Source of the DNA: Clostridia bacterium
GTDB taxonomy: Bacteria > Bacillota > Clostridia > Oscillospirales > Acutalibacteraceae
Direction of reading: 5' to 3'
Assembly: GCA_017440755.1 (NCBI GenBank)
Contig: JAFSGP010000008.1
Coordinates: 1-38,424 of the forward strand
DNA length: 38,424 nucleotides
In this document: piece after piece, positions 8,026 to 15,983 of the stretch
Numbering within the stretch: position 1 is the first letter of the stretch
Layout of the letters: the number at the start of each line of letters is the position of its first letter
Notes under the pieces: model-generated
The model's database searches: none
The model's input: the letters and a program-made list of their open reading frames with translations, nothing else
Told to the model about the DNA's origin: nothing
Made by a program: the position numbers and the translations under genes

Positions 8026-10809
8026 ATGAAAAAACGTATTCTGGCAGTGCTGTGCGCACTTACCCTGCTGCTGACCATGGCTATGACCATGAGCTCCTGC
8101 AAGGAAACGGGTGACAACAGCACCGACGCCAACATCCCCGCCGGGGATGCCACCACCTACACCGTCACCTTAAAGACCAAGGGCGGTATGGTACTTTCCG
8201 ACATGGACGTGTACGTCTATGCCGACGACACCCTGAAGGATATGCAGGGCGCCGCTAAGACAAACGACAAGGGCGTGGCAACCTTCAACCTGCCCGCCAC
8301 GGACAAATATGCCGTCACCGTAGCCGGCGCACCCAAGGGATATGTGGTGGAAAAATCCTATGCCTTCAAGGGCAACAAGGCGGACATCGTTCTGGATTCC
8401 GCTCTGGTACAGGGCGAGGATATGGCCGGTGCCTCCTTCGCCCTGGGCAGCGTGATGTACGACGTGACGGTCACCGACACCGCCGGCACCAAGCACACCC
8501 TGTCCGAGATTCTGAAGAAGAAAAAGATGGTTGCCCTTAACTTCTGGTACACCACCTGTTCTTGGTGCGTGCAGGAGTTCCCCGTGATGAGCGAAGCCTA
8601 CAAGGAGTTTGAGGACTCCGTAGGCGTGCTGGCTGTGGACCCCCTGGACGAAGAAGGGGAAATCCTCAAGTTCCAGAAGGATATGAACCTGTCCTTCCCC
8701 ATGGCAAAGTGCCCCGCCAGCTGGTCCACCGCCTTCGGCATCCAGGGCTATCCCACCACCGTGGTGATCGACCGCTACGGCGTTATCTGCCTCATCGAGT
8801 CCGGTGCTCTGGTCGAGAAGAGCGCTTGGACCACCATCTTCACCCACTTCACCGCCGACGACTACGAGCAGATCCTGCTCACCGACGGCGCCGCCTCCCT
8901 GACCACCAACATCCTGCCCACCGAGAAGATGCCCACCAACGACGAGATCGTAAAGGCTCTGCACAAGGGCGACTTCGAGGCGAAGTATTCCAACGACACC
9001 AACGAGTATTCCTGGTCCTTCGTGGTGGCGGAGAAGGACGGCGCTGCCTGTCTGAAAACCACCAACAAAGAGATCCCCGGTTCCTTTGCCACCCTGCTGA
9101 TGGACGTGCATCTGGAAAAAGGGCAGGCTCTGGGCTTTGACTATTTCGTATCCTCTGAAAAGGCCAGCGATATTCTCCACGTGGTGGTCAACGATCAGCC
9201 CATCTACACCATCTCCGGCGTACCCGCCGACAACAAGTGGACCTCCTGCTACGCCTGGGTGGCAGAGGAAACCGGCGACTATCAGCTGGGTCTGTGCTAC
9301 ATCAAGGATACCAGCACCAACGAGGGCGAGGACACCGCCTACATCCGCAATATGCGCATCGTTGACGCCGCTGAGGTGGACACCGCAACCTACCTGCCCC
9401 GTCAGGCGGCTGCCCTGCAGGCGGACAATACATACAAGTACGCAGAGATCGTGTTTAACGAGTCCGACGGCTACTATCACGTAGGCAATGCCAACGGTCC
9501 TCTGCTGCTGGCGGAGATTATGAATCCCTCCCAGTTCAACGAGGAAAAATCCGTCTACGACCTGATCATCGACGGCGACGTTACCTATAATGACAAGGAG
9601 ATCTACAACGAAGCCGGTATGGTGGACTATTGCTCCTTTGCCTCCAACTCCTCTCTGGGCGGTGTGTGCACCGTCAACAAAGAGCTGGCAGAGATGCTCA
9701 AGGCGGTTGCCGAGCAGACCGGCTTTGAGGACAACGACAAAGAGTGGCTGAAGATGTGCAAATACTATCAGGTATACGGCACCACCACCCAGCTGGAGGA
9801 CCCCATCAAGGGTCTGGCTCCCTTCTCCGCTTTCACCGCTAAGCTGGGCTCCGACAACAGCTTCACCTACAACCGCATCATTATGCCCCGCGGTATGCTG
9901 GCCGAGTTCGTTCCCTCTAAGTCCGGCGTGTACCGCATCACCTCTCATGCAGAATCCGCGCAGGGCGTGGACGGCTGGATCTTCAACGAGAAGCGTGAGG
10001 AGATCTACACCCACGAGCCCGACGAGAGAATGTTTGAGGACGACAAAAACCTCTCTATGGTCTACTATATGGAGGCCGGCACCCCCTATTATATCGACAT
10101 CGCCTTCTGGGATGTGTATGAAAACGGCACCATTCCCTACACCATTGAGTACGTCGGTGCTACCTACGACTTGTTCCGTCTGTGCTCTCCCGGCTACTTC
10201 ACCTACGACTCCGATGCCACCGGCGACGCTATGTACTACACCATCAGCGGCGGCATCAAGGCGGTGTTGGGTGACGACGGCTACTACTACCACGACCTGG
10301 GCGACGGCAAGAAGGGCAGCAAGATCTACTGCGACTTCTCCGGTCTGACCGCTATTTTCGACACCCCCATCGCCACCGCTACCATCACCGGCAGCGACGG
10401 CAAGCCCACCACCGTCAAGGGCCTGATTGACAAGGGCGCCTTCGACTTCAGCAAGAATGAGAACGATATGCAGGTTCTCGCCTATATGGCGCAGAACGGC
10501 AACGATCCCGAAAAGACCGACGAGTACCTCCAGACCCTGTGGGGCGAGGACTACGACGGCTACGCCGAGGAGTATCAGCTGGAGGATGTGTACGAGGGTA
10601 AGTTCCACGGCGACGGCGAGGACCGCACCGAGGAGATCAAGCCCTATCTGTCCAAGATGGAAAAGTCCCCCGCCGAGCGCGCGGGCTGTGTGCCGGTGGA
10701 CGAGGATCTGGCCGATCTGCTGCAGGAGCTGATGGAAAAGTTCACCTTTGAAAACGTGGACGATTCCTGGCTGAAGCTTTGCTACTACTACGACTATCTG
10801 GGTCGCTGA
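8026..10809 (+). CDS. Thioredoxin-domain (TlpA-like) lipoprotein with two copies of a novel module
   Basis: This 927-residue protein has a lipoprotein signal ending in MSSC with lipidated Cys25, so it is anchored outside the membrane. A small beta-sandwich like Cna-B or carboxypeptidase-regulatory domains follows (about 45-125). Then comes a TlpA/AhpC-type thioredoxin domain (about 135-275) with active site Cys178-Ser-Trp-Cys181 and cis-Pro segment GYPTTVVIDRYG. The rest is unknown extracellular sequence with two copies of a module ending in W-L-K-[LM]-C (Cys578 and Cys919), shared with three neighbouring proteins. ATG 8026 is preferred over an upstream in-frame ATG at 7828 because it gives the signal peptide and follows AGAGGAGA; 7828 lies upstream of the promoter. 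First gene of an operon with the next two. Role is probably surface thiol-disulfide exchange; the substrate is unknown. Confidence 0.88.
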   Translation: MKKRILAVLCALTLLLTMAMTMSSCKETGDNSTDANIPAGDATTYTVTLKTKGGMVLSDMDVYVYADDTLKDMQGAAKTNDKGVATFNLPATDKYAVTVAGAPKGYVVEKSYAFKGNKADIVLDSALVQGEDMAGASFALGSVMYDVTVTDTAGTKHTLSEILKKKKMVALNFWYTTCSWCVQEFPVMSEAYKEFEDSVGVLAVDPLDEEGEILKFQKDMNLSFPMAKCPASWSTAFGIQGYPTTVVIDRYGVICLIESGALVEKSAWTTIFTHFTADDYEQILLTDGAASLTTNILPTEKMPTNDEIVKALHKGDFEAKYSNDTNEYSWSFVVAEKDGAACLKTTNKEIPGSFATLLMDVHLEKGQALGFDYFVSSEKASDILHVVVNDQPIYTISGVPADNKWTSCYAWVAEETGDYQLGLCYIKDTSTNEGEDTAYIRNMRIVDAAEVDTATYLPRQAAALQADNTYKYAEIVFNESDGYYHVGNANGPLLLAEIMNPSQFNEEKSVYDLIIDGDVTYNDKEIYNEAGMVDYCSFASNSSLGGVCTVNKELAEMLKAVAEQTGFEDNDKEWLKMCKYYQVYGTTTQLEDPIKGLAPFSAFTAKLGSDNSFTYNRIIMPRGMLAEFVPSKSGVYRITSHAESAQGVDGWIFNEKREEIYTHEPDERMFEDDKNLSMVYYMEAGTPYYIDIAFWDVYENGTIPYTIEYVGATYDLFRLCSPGYFTYDSDATGDAMYYTISGGIKAVLGDDGYYYHDLGDGKKGSKIYCDFSGLTAIFDTPIATATITGSDGKPTTVKGLIDKGAFDFSKNENDMQVLAYMAQNGNDPEKTDEYLQTLWGEDYDGYAEEYQLEDVYEGKFHGDGEDRTEEIKPYLSKMEKSPAERAGCVPVDEDLADLLQELMEKFTFENVDDSWLKLCYYYDYLGR

Positions 10810-10835
10810 TTTTCGACGAAGAAAGGTTAACGACT

Positions 10836-12074
10836 ATGAAAAAACATATTGCTATATTGCTGGCAGCGGTCCTGCTGCTGGGTGCGGTAGGGCTGACCGC
10901 CTGCGGCGATGCCACCCCCGCATACAAGGTTACGGTTGTGGACGCCCTGGGGAATCCCTACACAGACGGCGTCATCGCCCGCTTTATGCAGGGCGGCACA
11001 CAGGTGGCAATGCAGCCCGTGGACGAGAGCGGCGTCGCCACCAAGGAGCTGGATAAGGGCAACTACACCGTGGAGCTGATGTTCACCGACGGTGAGGACG
11101 GCTACCACTACAACAAAGAGGGTCTCACCCTCTCCGCCGGCAAAACCGAACTGACGATAGAGCTGGCCAAAAAGCCCCTTGGCGACGGACAGACTCTGTA
11201 TGCCGCCGGCAAGGACAGCACCGCCTACGCCGTATCCACCGGTTGCACCTACGTGACGCTGGAGGCAGGCAAGCGTAATTACTTCCTGTTCACCCCCACC
11301 GAGGCGGGTACCTACGAGTTTTCCGTTCCCGGCTCCACTGCCGCCATCGGCTATTACGGTGCTCCCCACTTTGTGCAGGAGAATTCCGCCGCCGAGGTGA
11401 AGGATAACAAGTTCACCCAGTCCATCCGTGCGGATATGATAGGCTCCGGCGACGCCTCCGGCACCAGTGTTTTCGTCATCGGTCTGGATGCAAACGAAAA
11501 TACCACCGCCGCCACCCTGGCTATCCGCCGCACGGGCGACCCCGCCTGGTCTGTAGCGGACGAGACCTGGACCATCTACGAGGCGAAAACACAGCCCAAG
11601 GCGTATACCCTGCCTGCAGGCGCCAAGCTGACCGCTTTTGATCTGACCGCCCCCACCTACAATCTGGTGCTCAACGAGAAGGACGGCTACTATCACCTGA
11701 ACACCGCCGACGGTCCTCTGGTGGTGATGTCCCTGGGCGAGAAGGTACAGTACATCAACTGCTACAAAGAGATTACCGACCACACCGGCGTAGTGAAATA
11801 CTTCTATGACGGTGAAGAACTCACCGAAGACAGCTTTATCCGCAAGGAGAGCTACACCGAATGCCTGCTGAAGTATATCGAGTGTATGGACGAGGACAAG
11901 GGCGTATATCCGTTGACCGAGGACCTCAAGTACATCGTGCAGCAGCACGGTGACCACCAGGGCTGGTGGGACGAATCCAAGCCCAACTACATCTTTGTTG
12001 ACGAAAACGGTGTCAAGGTAACCGATATTAACAAAGATAACGCCTGGCTGCTTATGTGCTATTACGTTGAGTAA
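10836..12074 (+). CDS. Lipoprotein with Cna-B-like domain and novel C-terminal module
   Basis: This 412-residue protein has a lipoprotein signal ending GLTAC (Cys23). Residues about 29-118 form a Cna-B or transthyretin-like beta domain (YKVTVVDALGNPYTDG start). The next part, YFLFTPTEAGTYEF, resembles pre-peptidase C-terminal beta domains. The C-terminal 110 residues carry the shared module (GVYPLTEDLKYIVQ, then AWLLMCYY with Cys408). No thioredoxin CXXC is present, which sets it apart from its two operon neighbours; it looks like a passive partner or binding protein. ATG 10836 follows GAAAGG and is 26 bases from the preceding stop. Function is not recognised. Confidence 0.82.
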   Translation: MKKHIAILLAAVLLLGAVGLTACGDATPAYKVTVVDALGNPYTDGVIARFMQGGTQVAMQPVDESGVATKELDKGNYTVELMFTDGEDGYHYNKEGLTLSAGKTELTIELAKKPLGDGQTLYAAGKDSTAYAVSTGCTYVTLEAGKRNYFLFTPTEAGTYEFSVPGSTAAIGYYGAPHFVQENSAAEVKDNKFTQSIRADMIGSGDASGTSVFVIGLDANENTTAATLAIRRTGDPAWSVADETWTIYEAKTQPKAYTLPAGAKLTAFDLTAPTYNLVLNEKDGYYHLNTADGPLVVMSLGEKVQYINCYKEITDHTGVVKYFYDGEELTEDSFIRKESYTECLLKYIECMDEDKGVYPLTEDLKYIVQQHGDHQGWWDESKPNYIFVDENGVKVTDINKDNAWLLMCYYVE

Positions 12075-12088
12075 GGAGAACCAAGCCT

Positions 12089-15000
12089 ATGAAAAAAACG
12101 ATGAAGCGGCTGTTGCCCCTGTGTCTGGCCCTGCTCCTGCTGTGCCAGATGCTGGCGCTCACCGCCTGTAAGAAAGAGCCCGCCAACGGCGAGGTAGCCG
12201 CCCACACCGTTACCCTGCGCACCGAGGGCGGTATGGCGCTGGCGGATGTGGAAATCTTTATCTACGCCGACAATTCCCTGAAGGACCTGGTTTGGGCAGG
12301 CAAGACCAACAGTGACGGTCTCCTGACCTTCGAGGTTGCCACCAGTGACACCTACACCGCCACCCTCAAGGGGGTTCCCGCCAACTATAAGGTGGAGGAC
12401 AGCTACGCCCTCACCGGTACCGAAACGGTGATTTCTCTGGCGGCAGAAATGCAGACCGACGTGGATATGTCCACCATCGTGTGCAAGCCCGGTGACGTGA
12501 TGTTCGATTTCTCCGTCACCGACACCGACGGCAAGACCCACACCCTGTCCAAGCTGCTGAAAGAAAAGCAGGCGGTGGTGCTGAACTTCTGGTACACCAA
12601 CTGCGGTCCCTGTAAGATGGAATTCCCCTATCTGCAGGAGGCCTACGAACAGTACAACAAAGCCATTGAAGTCATTGCCATGAACCCCGTGGACAAGGAC
12701 GAGGCGGACATTGCTGCCTTCAAGGAGCAGCTGAAGCTCACCTTCCCCGTCGCCGCCTGCGAGGCGGACTGGGAGCGCATCTTCCAGCTGCAGGGGTATC
12801 CCACCACCGTTATCATCGACCGTTTCAGCAACATCAGCCTGGTGCACACCGGCATGCTGGACAGCGCCGATGCGTTCAAGGAGCTTTTCTCCCACTACGT
12901 GGAGGAGGGTTATACCCAGGACGTGGTGGAGGACCCCTCTGACCTCATCGCCGGCACCACCGGCGAAAAGCTGGAGTTCGGCGGCGTACAGACCTTCGAG
13001 GTGAAAGTGCCTGCAGACACCCAGATTCCCGTAGACCTGTACAAGGTCATGAATATGATTCTGGAAATCAAGAGCGAGAACGTATACGTGGTGTACGGTG
13101 GCGAAACCTACACCCCCAAGGACGGTGTGCTCACCCTGCCGATTTCCGCGCCGGATACCATGACGGCCGTTTCCCTGATGATTGGTAACAGCGGCAAGAA
13201 GGAGGAGACCTTCACCGCCAACCTGTCCATGCCGAAGGGCTCTATGGGCAATCCCTACGCCATGAAAGAGGGAGACTTTACCGTCTCCGTAAATGCGGGT
13301 AACAACCAGGGCGTTTTCTACACCTACAAGGCGGAGCAGACAGGCGAGCTCACCGTGGTTTGCACCGACGCCACCGCCGGCGTGAAATACGACTACACCC
13401 TGTACAATCTGACCTCCTATGCCTACCGCAACTGGGAGAACGACGGCAGCAAAAATGCCGCTGGTCAGCCTGTCCTGACCGTCGCTGTCAACAAGGGCGA
13501 TGAGATACAGTTCAGCGCCGCTACCCTGCCGGACGAGAACAACGAGTATCCTGCCGCTACCCTGAAATTCAACATGGCATTCGAGCAGAAGCAAACCACC
13601 TCTACCACTGTGAAAAAGGGCACCACCTATACCCTCACTGTAAAGGATAACAACGGCAAGGGTGTGGCAGGCGCTTCTTTCAGCGTGCTGGTAGACGGCG
13701 CCTCCCGTAAGATTTCTACCAATGCCGGCGGCGTGGCTTCCATCGAGCTGGAGGGCAAATCCTACGTGTTTATCCTCACAGTTCCCAAGGGGTACACCGC
13801 CACTACCACCACCTGCAAGCTGACCTCCGACAAGCCCTCTGCCACCCTGACGGTGAACAAAACGGTTGTCAAGGACGTAACCTATGCCGTAACCGTTAAG
13901 GACGCGGCAGGCAAGGCGATGGCCGGCGCTACCGTAGCCATCGGCAACCTGTTTGGCACCACGGATAAGAGCGGTAAGGTTTCTCTGACCCTGCCCGGCG
14001 GCGACTATGAAGCATACATCTCCGCCCCCGTCGGCTACGAGACCCCTGCGCCGGTCAAGCTGACCGCCGCCAAGCCCACGGCCACCGTGCAGTTGAAAAA
14101 GGCCAGCGGCTCCAACGCCACCACCGGCAACGGCGGCTCCAACGCCACCACCGGCAACGGTGGCAGCGGCAACGCGGATAAGCCTGCCGCTGACAAGACC
14201 TACACCGTCACCGTCACCGATGCTGCCGGCAAGGGACAGAGCGGCATTATGGTAAAGTTTGTTGCCAAGGACGGCAAGATGGCGGCTATGGTTACCACCA
14301 ATGGCTCCGGTGTGGCTACCGCCACCCTGAAAGCAGGCGAGTACAAGGCAGAGCTGGGATTCAGCGGCACCGCCAAGGGCTACGACAAGAACACAGCGGT
14401 GCTGTCCGCCGACAAGACTGCCGTGACCGTCATCGTGGCGGACGGCATCTCCGGTGATCAAGTGGAAGTCTGCGGTATTTTTGCCACATCTGTCCGTCTG
14501 GGCGCCACCTATGTGGAGCTGCTCCCCAACGCCACCGCCGACAGCCCCAACTACTTCTGCTTCACCCCCACTCAGACAGGTGTGTACGAGTTTACCACCA
14601 GTAATTCAGCTGCTGTTATTCAGTTTTGGGGTAATAATGCTCACTATATCCCCCCAACTCCCACAACAGAATATACCGGCACCAACGTCTTCACCATCAA
14701 CGTGAAGAATCTGGGCAGCCCCAATTATATTCTTGGTGTATACGGTGCGGACGAGTGCGTGGTGCTTATCAAGCGTGTCGGCGATGCGGTGCTCACCTCT
14801 GCCGATCTGCCCTATAATAAATACGAAGGTGCAGAGCCCACCGCCTACACGCTGCCCACCAATGCCAAGCTGATCTACGTGGACATCAGCAAGCCCCACA
14901 CCGCCGTGCTGGGTGACGACGGCAAGTACCATCTGGACAGCAAAACCGGTCCCGTTCTGCTGGTAAACTTCGGCCAGAACAACCCGCAGGGACTTTCCAA

Positions 15001-15364
15001 GCCGAGCCTCCCGCTGTATGATGTTGCGCTGAACGGCAATACGCAGGTGACCATCCCCGACCGCGACGGCGTGGGCGGAGGTGAGTACAACTACACCGAC
15101 GAAAACGGCAAGCTGATGGAGAAGCTCGAGTTCACCAGCTACCTAAGCAAGTATTACAACTACACCGACCAATACGGCGATCGCAAAGACGGCAAGGCAG
15201 ACAAAGGTCTTTATCCTTTGAATAAGGACCTGATGTATATTCTGCAGACCTGTACGGAGTATATTTGGAACAACCCCAATTCTTCCGACTATCGGTTCGC
15301 AGAAAAGACTGTAGACAAGAACACCGCTTGGATGTTCCTGCTCTGCTACGAAACCAACGCGTAA
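12089..15364 (+). CDS. Large TlpA-like thioredoxin lipoprotein with Cna-B-like repeats
   Basis: This 1091-residue protein is a paralogue of the first operon gene. Its lipobox is LTAC (Cys27). A Cna-B-like domain precedes a TlpA-type domain (about 130-275) with Cys172-Gly-Pro-Cys175 and GYPTTVIIDRFS. Later parts are a beta domain (about 385-505), then three Cna-B/carboxypeptidase-regulatory-like units (YTLTVKDNNGKGVAGA, YAVTVKDAAGKAMAGA, YTVTVTDAAGKGQSG). The last two are separated by a GSNATTGNG repeat linker. A pre-peptidase-like beta domain and the shared module (GLYPLNKDLMYILQ, Cys1086) end the protein. AAGGAG before the ATG and a 14-base gap place it in the same operon. The stalk-like repeats may hold the thioredoxin and thiol module apart at the surface. 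A strong terminator follows. Confidence 0.88.
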   Translation: MKKTMKRLLPLCLALLLLCQMLALTACKKEPANGEVAAHTVTLRTEGGMALADVEIFIYADNSLKDLVWAGKTNSDGLLTFEVATSDTYTATLKGVPANYKVEDSYALTGTETVISLAAEMQTDVDMSTIVCKPGDVMFDFSVTDTDGKTHTLSKLLKEKQAVVLNFWYTNCGPCKMEFPYLQEAYEQYNKAIEVIAMNPVDKDEADIAAFKEQLKLTFPVAACEADWERIFQLQGYPTTVIIDRFSNISLVHTGMLDSADAFKELFSHYVEEGYTQDVVEDPSDLIAGTTGEKLEFGGVQTFEVKVPADTQIPVDLYKVMNMILEIKSENVYVVYGGETYTPKDGVLTLPISAPDTMTAVSLMIGNSGKKEETFTANLSMPKGSMGNPYAMKEGDFTVSVNAGNNQGVFYTYKAEQTGELTVVCTDATAGVKYDYTLYNLTSYAYRNWENDGSKNAAGQPVLTVAVNKGDEIQFSAATLPDENNEYPAATLKFNMAFEQKQTTSTTVKKGTTYTLTVKDNNGKGVAGASFSVLVDGASRKISTNAGGVASIELEGKSYVFILTVPKGYTATTTTCKLTSDKPSATLTVNKTVVKDVTYAVTVKDAAGKAMAGATVAIGNLFGTTDKSGKVSLTLPGGDYEAYISAPVGYETPAPVKLTAAKPTATVQLKKASGSNATTGNGGSNATTGNGGSGNADKPAADKTYTVTVTDAAGKGQSGIMVKFVAKDGKMAAMVTTNGSGVATATLKAGEYKAELGFSGTAKGYDKNTAVLSADKTAVTVIVADGISGDQVEVCGIFATSVRLGATYVELLPNATADSPNYFCFTPTQTGVYEFTTSNSAAVIQFWGNNAHYIPPTPTTEYTGTNVFTINVKNLGSPNYILGVYGADECVVLIKRVGDAVLTSADLPYNKYEGAEPTAYTLPTNAKLIYVDISKPHTAVLGDDGKYHLDSKTGPVLLVNFGQNNPQGLSKPSLPLYDVALNGNTQVTIPDRDGVGGGEYNYTDENGKLMEKLEFTSYLSKYYNYTDQYGDRKDGKADKGLYPLNKDLMYILQTCTEYIWNNPNSSDYRFAEKTVDKNTAWMFLLCYETNA
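14108..14161 (+). repeat. 27-bp tandem repeat, two copies
   Basis: Units 14108-14134 and 14135-14161 differ only at the last base and encode GSNATTGNG twice, followed by a related GGSGNA. They form a flexible linker between Cna-B-like units in the large thioredoxin lipoprotein and are a possible site of copy-number change. Confidence 0.85.
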
Positions 15365-15375
15365 ATACCCATGAG

Positions 15376-15408
15376 AAACACCCGAGTCGCTGACTCGGGT
15401 GTTTTTTT
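15376..15408 (+). terminator. Intrinsic terminator of the lipoprotein operon
   Basis: ACACCCGAGTC pairs with GACTCGGGTGT around a GCT loop, followed by TTTTTTT, eleven bases after the stop of the third lipoprotein gene. Confidence 0.93.
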
Positions 15409-15450
15409 ATGTCCTTTTAAATTAAAATATTACTTTTTTACCAAAACCAC

Positions 15451-15479
15451 TTGCGCTATTGACAAAAATAAGGTAAAAT
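15451..15479 (+). promoter_or_regulatory. Promoter of the small-lipoprotein / surface-protein operon
   Basis: TTGCGC (15451-15456) and TAAAAT (15474-15479) are 17 bases apart in an AT-rich stretch directly after the preceding terminator. A nearby TTGACA (15460-15465) is too close to that -10 to pair with it. Confidence 0.6.
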
Positions 15480-15533
15480 GTCTTTTATGGGTTAATGTAG
15501 CAAAGTAATGACTTAATAAAGGAGGACAACCCC

Positions 15534-15947
15534 ATGAAAACTTTAAAATGGCTGTTGATTACGATTGCCGTAATCTCTCTGCTGGCCTGCCTGACCGCCT
15601 GCAACGAGCCTGCGGAGCCCTCTGCTCCCGAAAGCAGCGCTCCCGTCACCACCACAACCACCAAGGCGGACGACGGCAAGATTACCTACACCGTCACCGT
15701 CACCGACGAGGGTGGCAACCCCATATCCGGTGCGCTCATTCAGCTGTGCGCTGAGAGCTGCTTCCCCACCGCGACCAACGCGCAGGGCGTAGCCACCTGG
15801 TCCCTGGAGGAGGAGGAGTATAAGATTTCCTTCCTCAACACCGAAACCCCCGCCGCGGGCTACACCTATGTGGACCCCGACGAGACCGACTTTTACTTTG
15901 AAGACGGCGAGACCGAGGCCACCGTCGTGCTGAAGGCCGTTGCCTAA
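15534..15947 (+). CDS. Small lipoprotein with a single Cna-B-like domain
   Basis: This 137-residue protein has a lipoprotein signal ending LTAC (Cys23). A Pro/Ser/Thr-rich spacer (about 24-48) leads to one Cna-B or carboxypeptidase-regulatory-like domain (YTVTVTDEGGNPISGA onward). That domain is the same type that opens each lipoprotein in the operon upstream. A CAESC pair lies in the domain. It has no thioredoxin domain and no copy of the shared module, so it may be a minimal relative. AGGAGG lies eight bases before the ATG. The next gene starts 36 bases after its stop and is probably co-transcribed. Function is unknown. Confidence 0.82.
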   Translation: MKTLKWLLITIAVISLLACLTACNEPAEPSAPESSAPVTTTTTKADDGKITYTVTVTDEGGNPISGALIQLCAESCFPTATNAQGVATWSLEEEEYKISFLNTETPAAGYTYVDPDETDFYFEDGETEATVVLKAVA

Positions 15948-15983
15948 TTCCCCCCGCCACACTTAATTTAGGAGGAATCACCT

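Noticed and set aside
10836..12074. A thioredoxin domain in the second lipoprotein
   Set aside because: No CXXC or cis-Pro segment is present; only the beta domain and shared module are seen.
14108..14161. Two direct 27-bp repeats as a CRISPR-like array
   Set aside because: They are contiguous, have no spacers and encode a linker inside a gene.
15460..15479. TTGACA with TAAAAT as a promoter pair
   Set aside because: The spacing is only nine bases; TTGCGC at 17 bases fits better.
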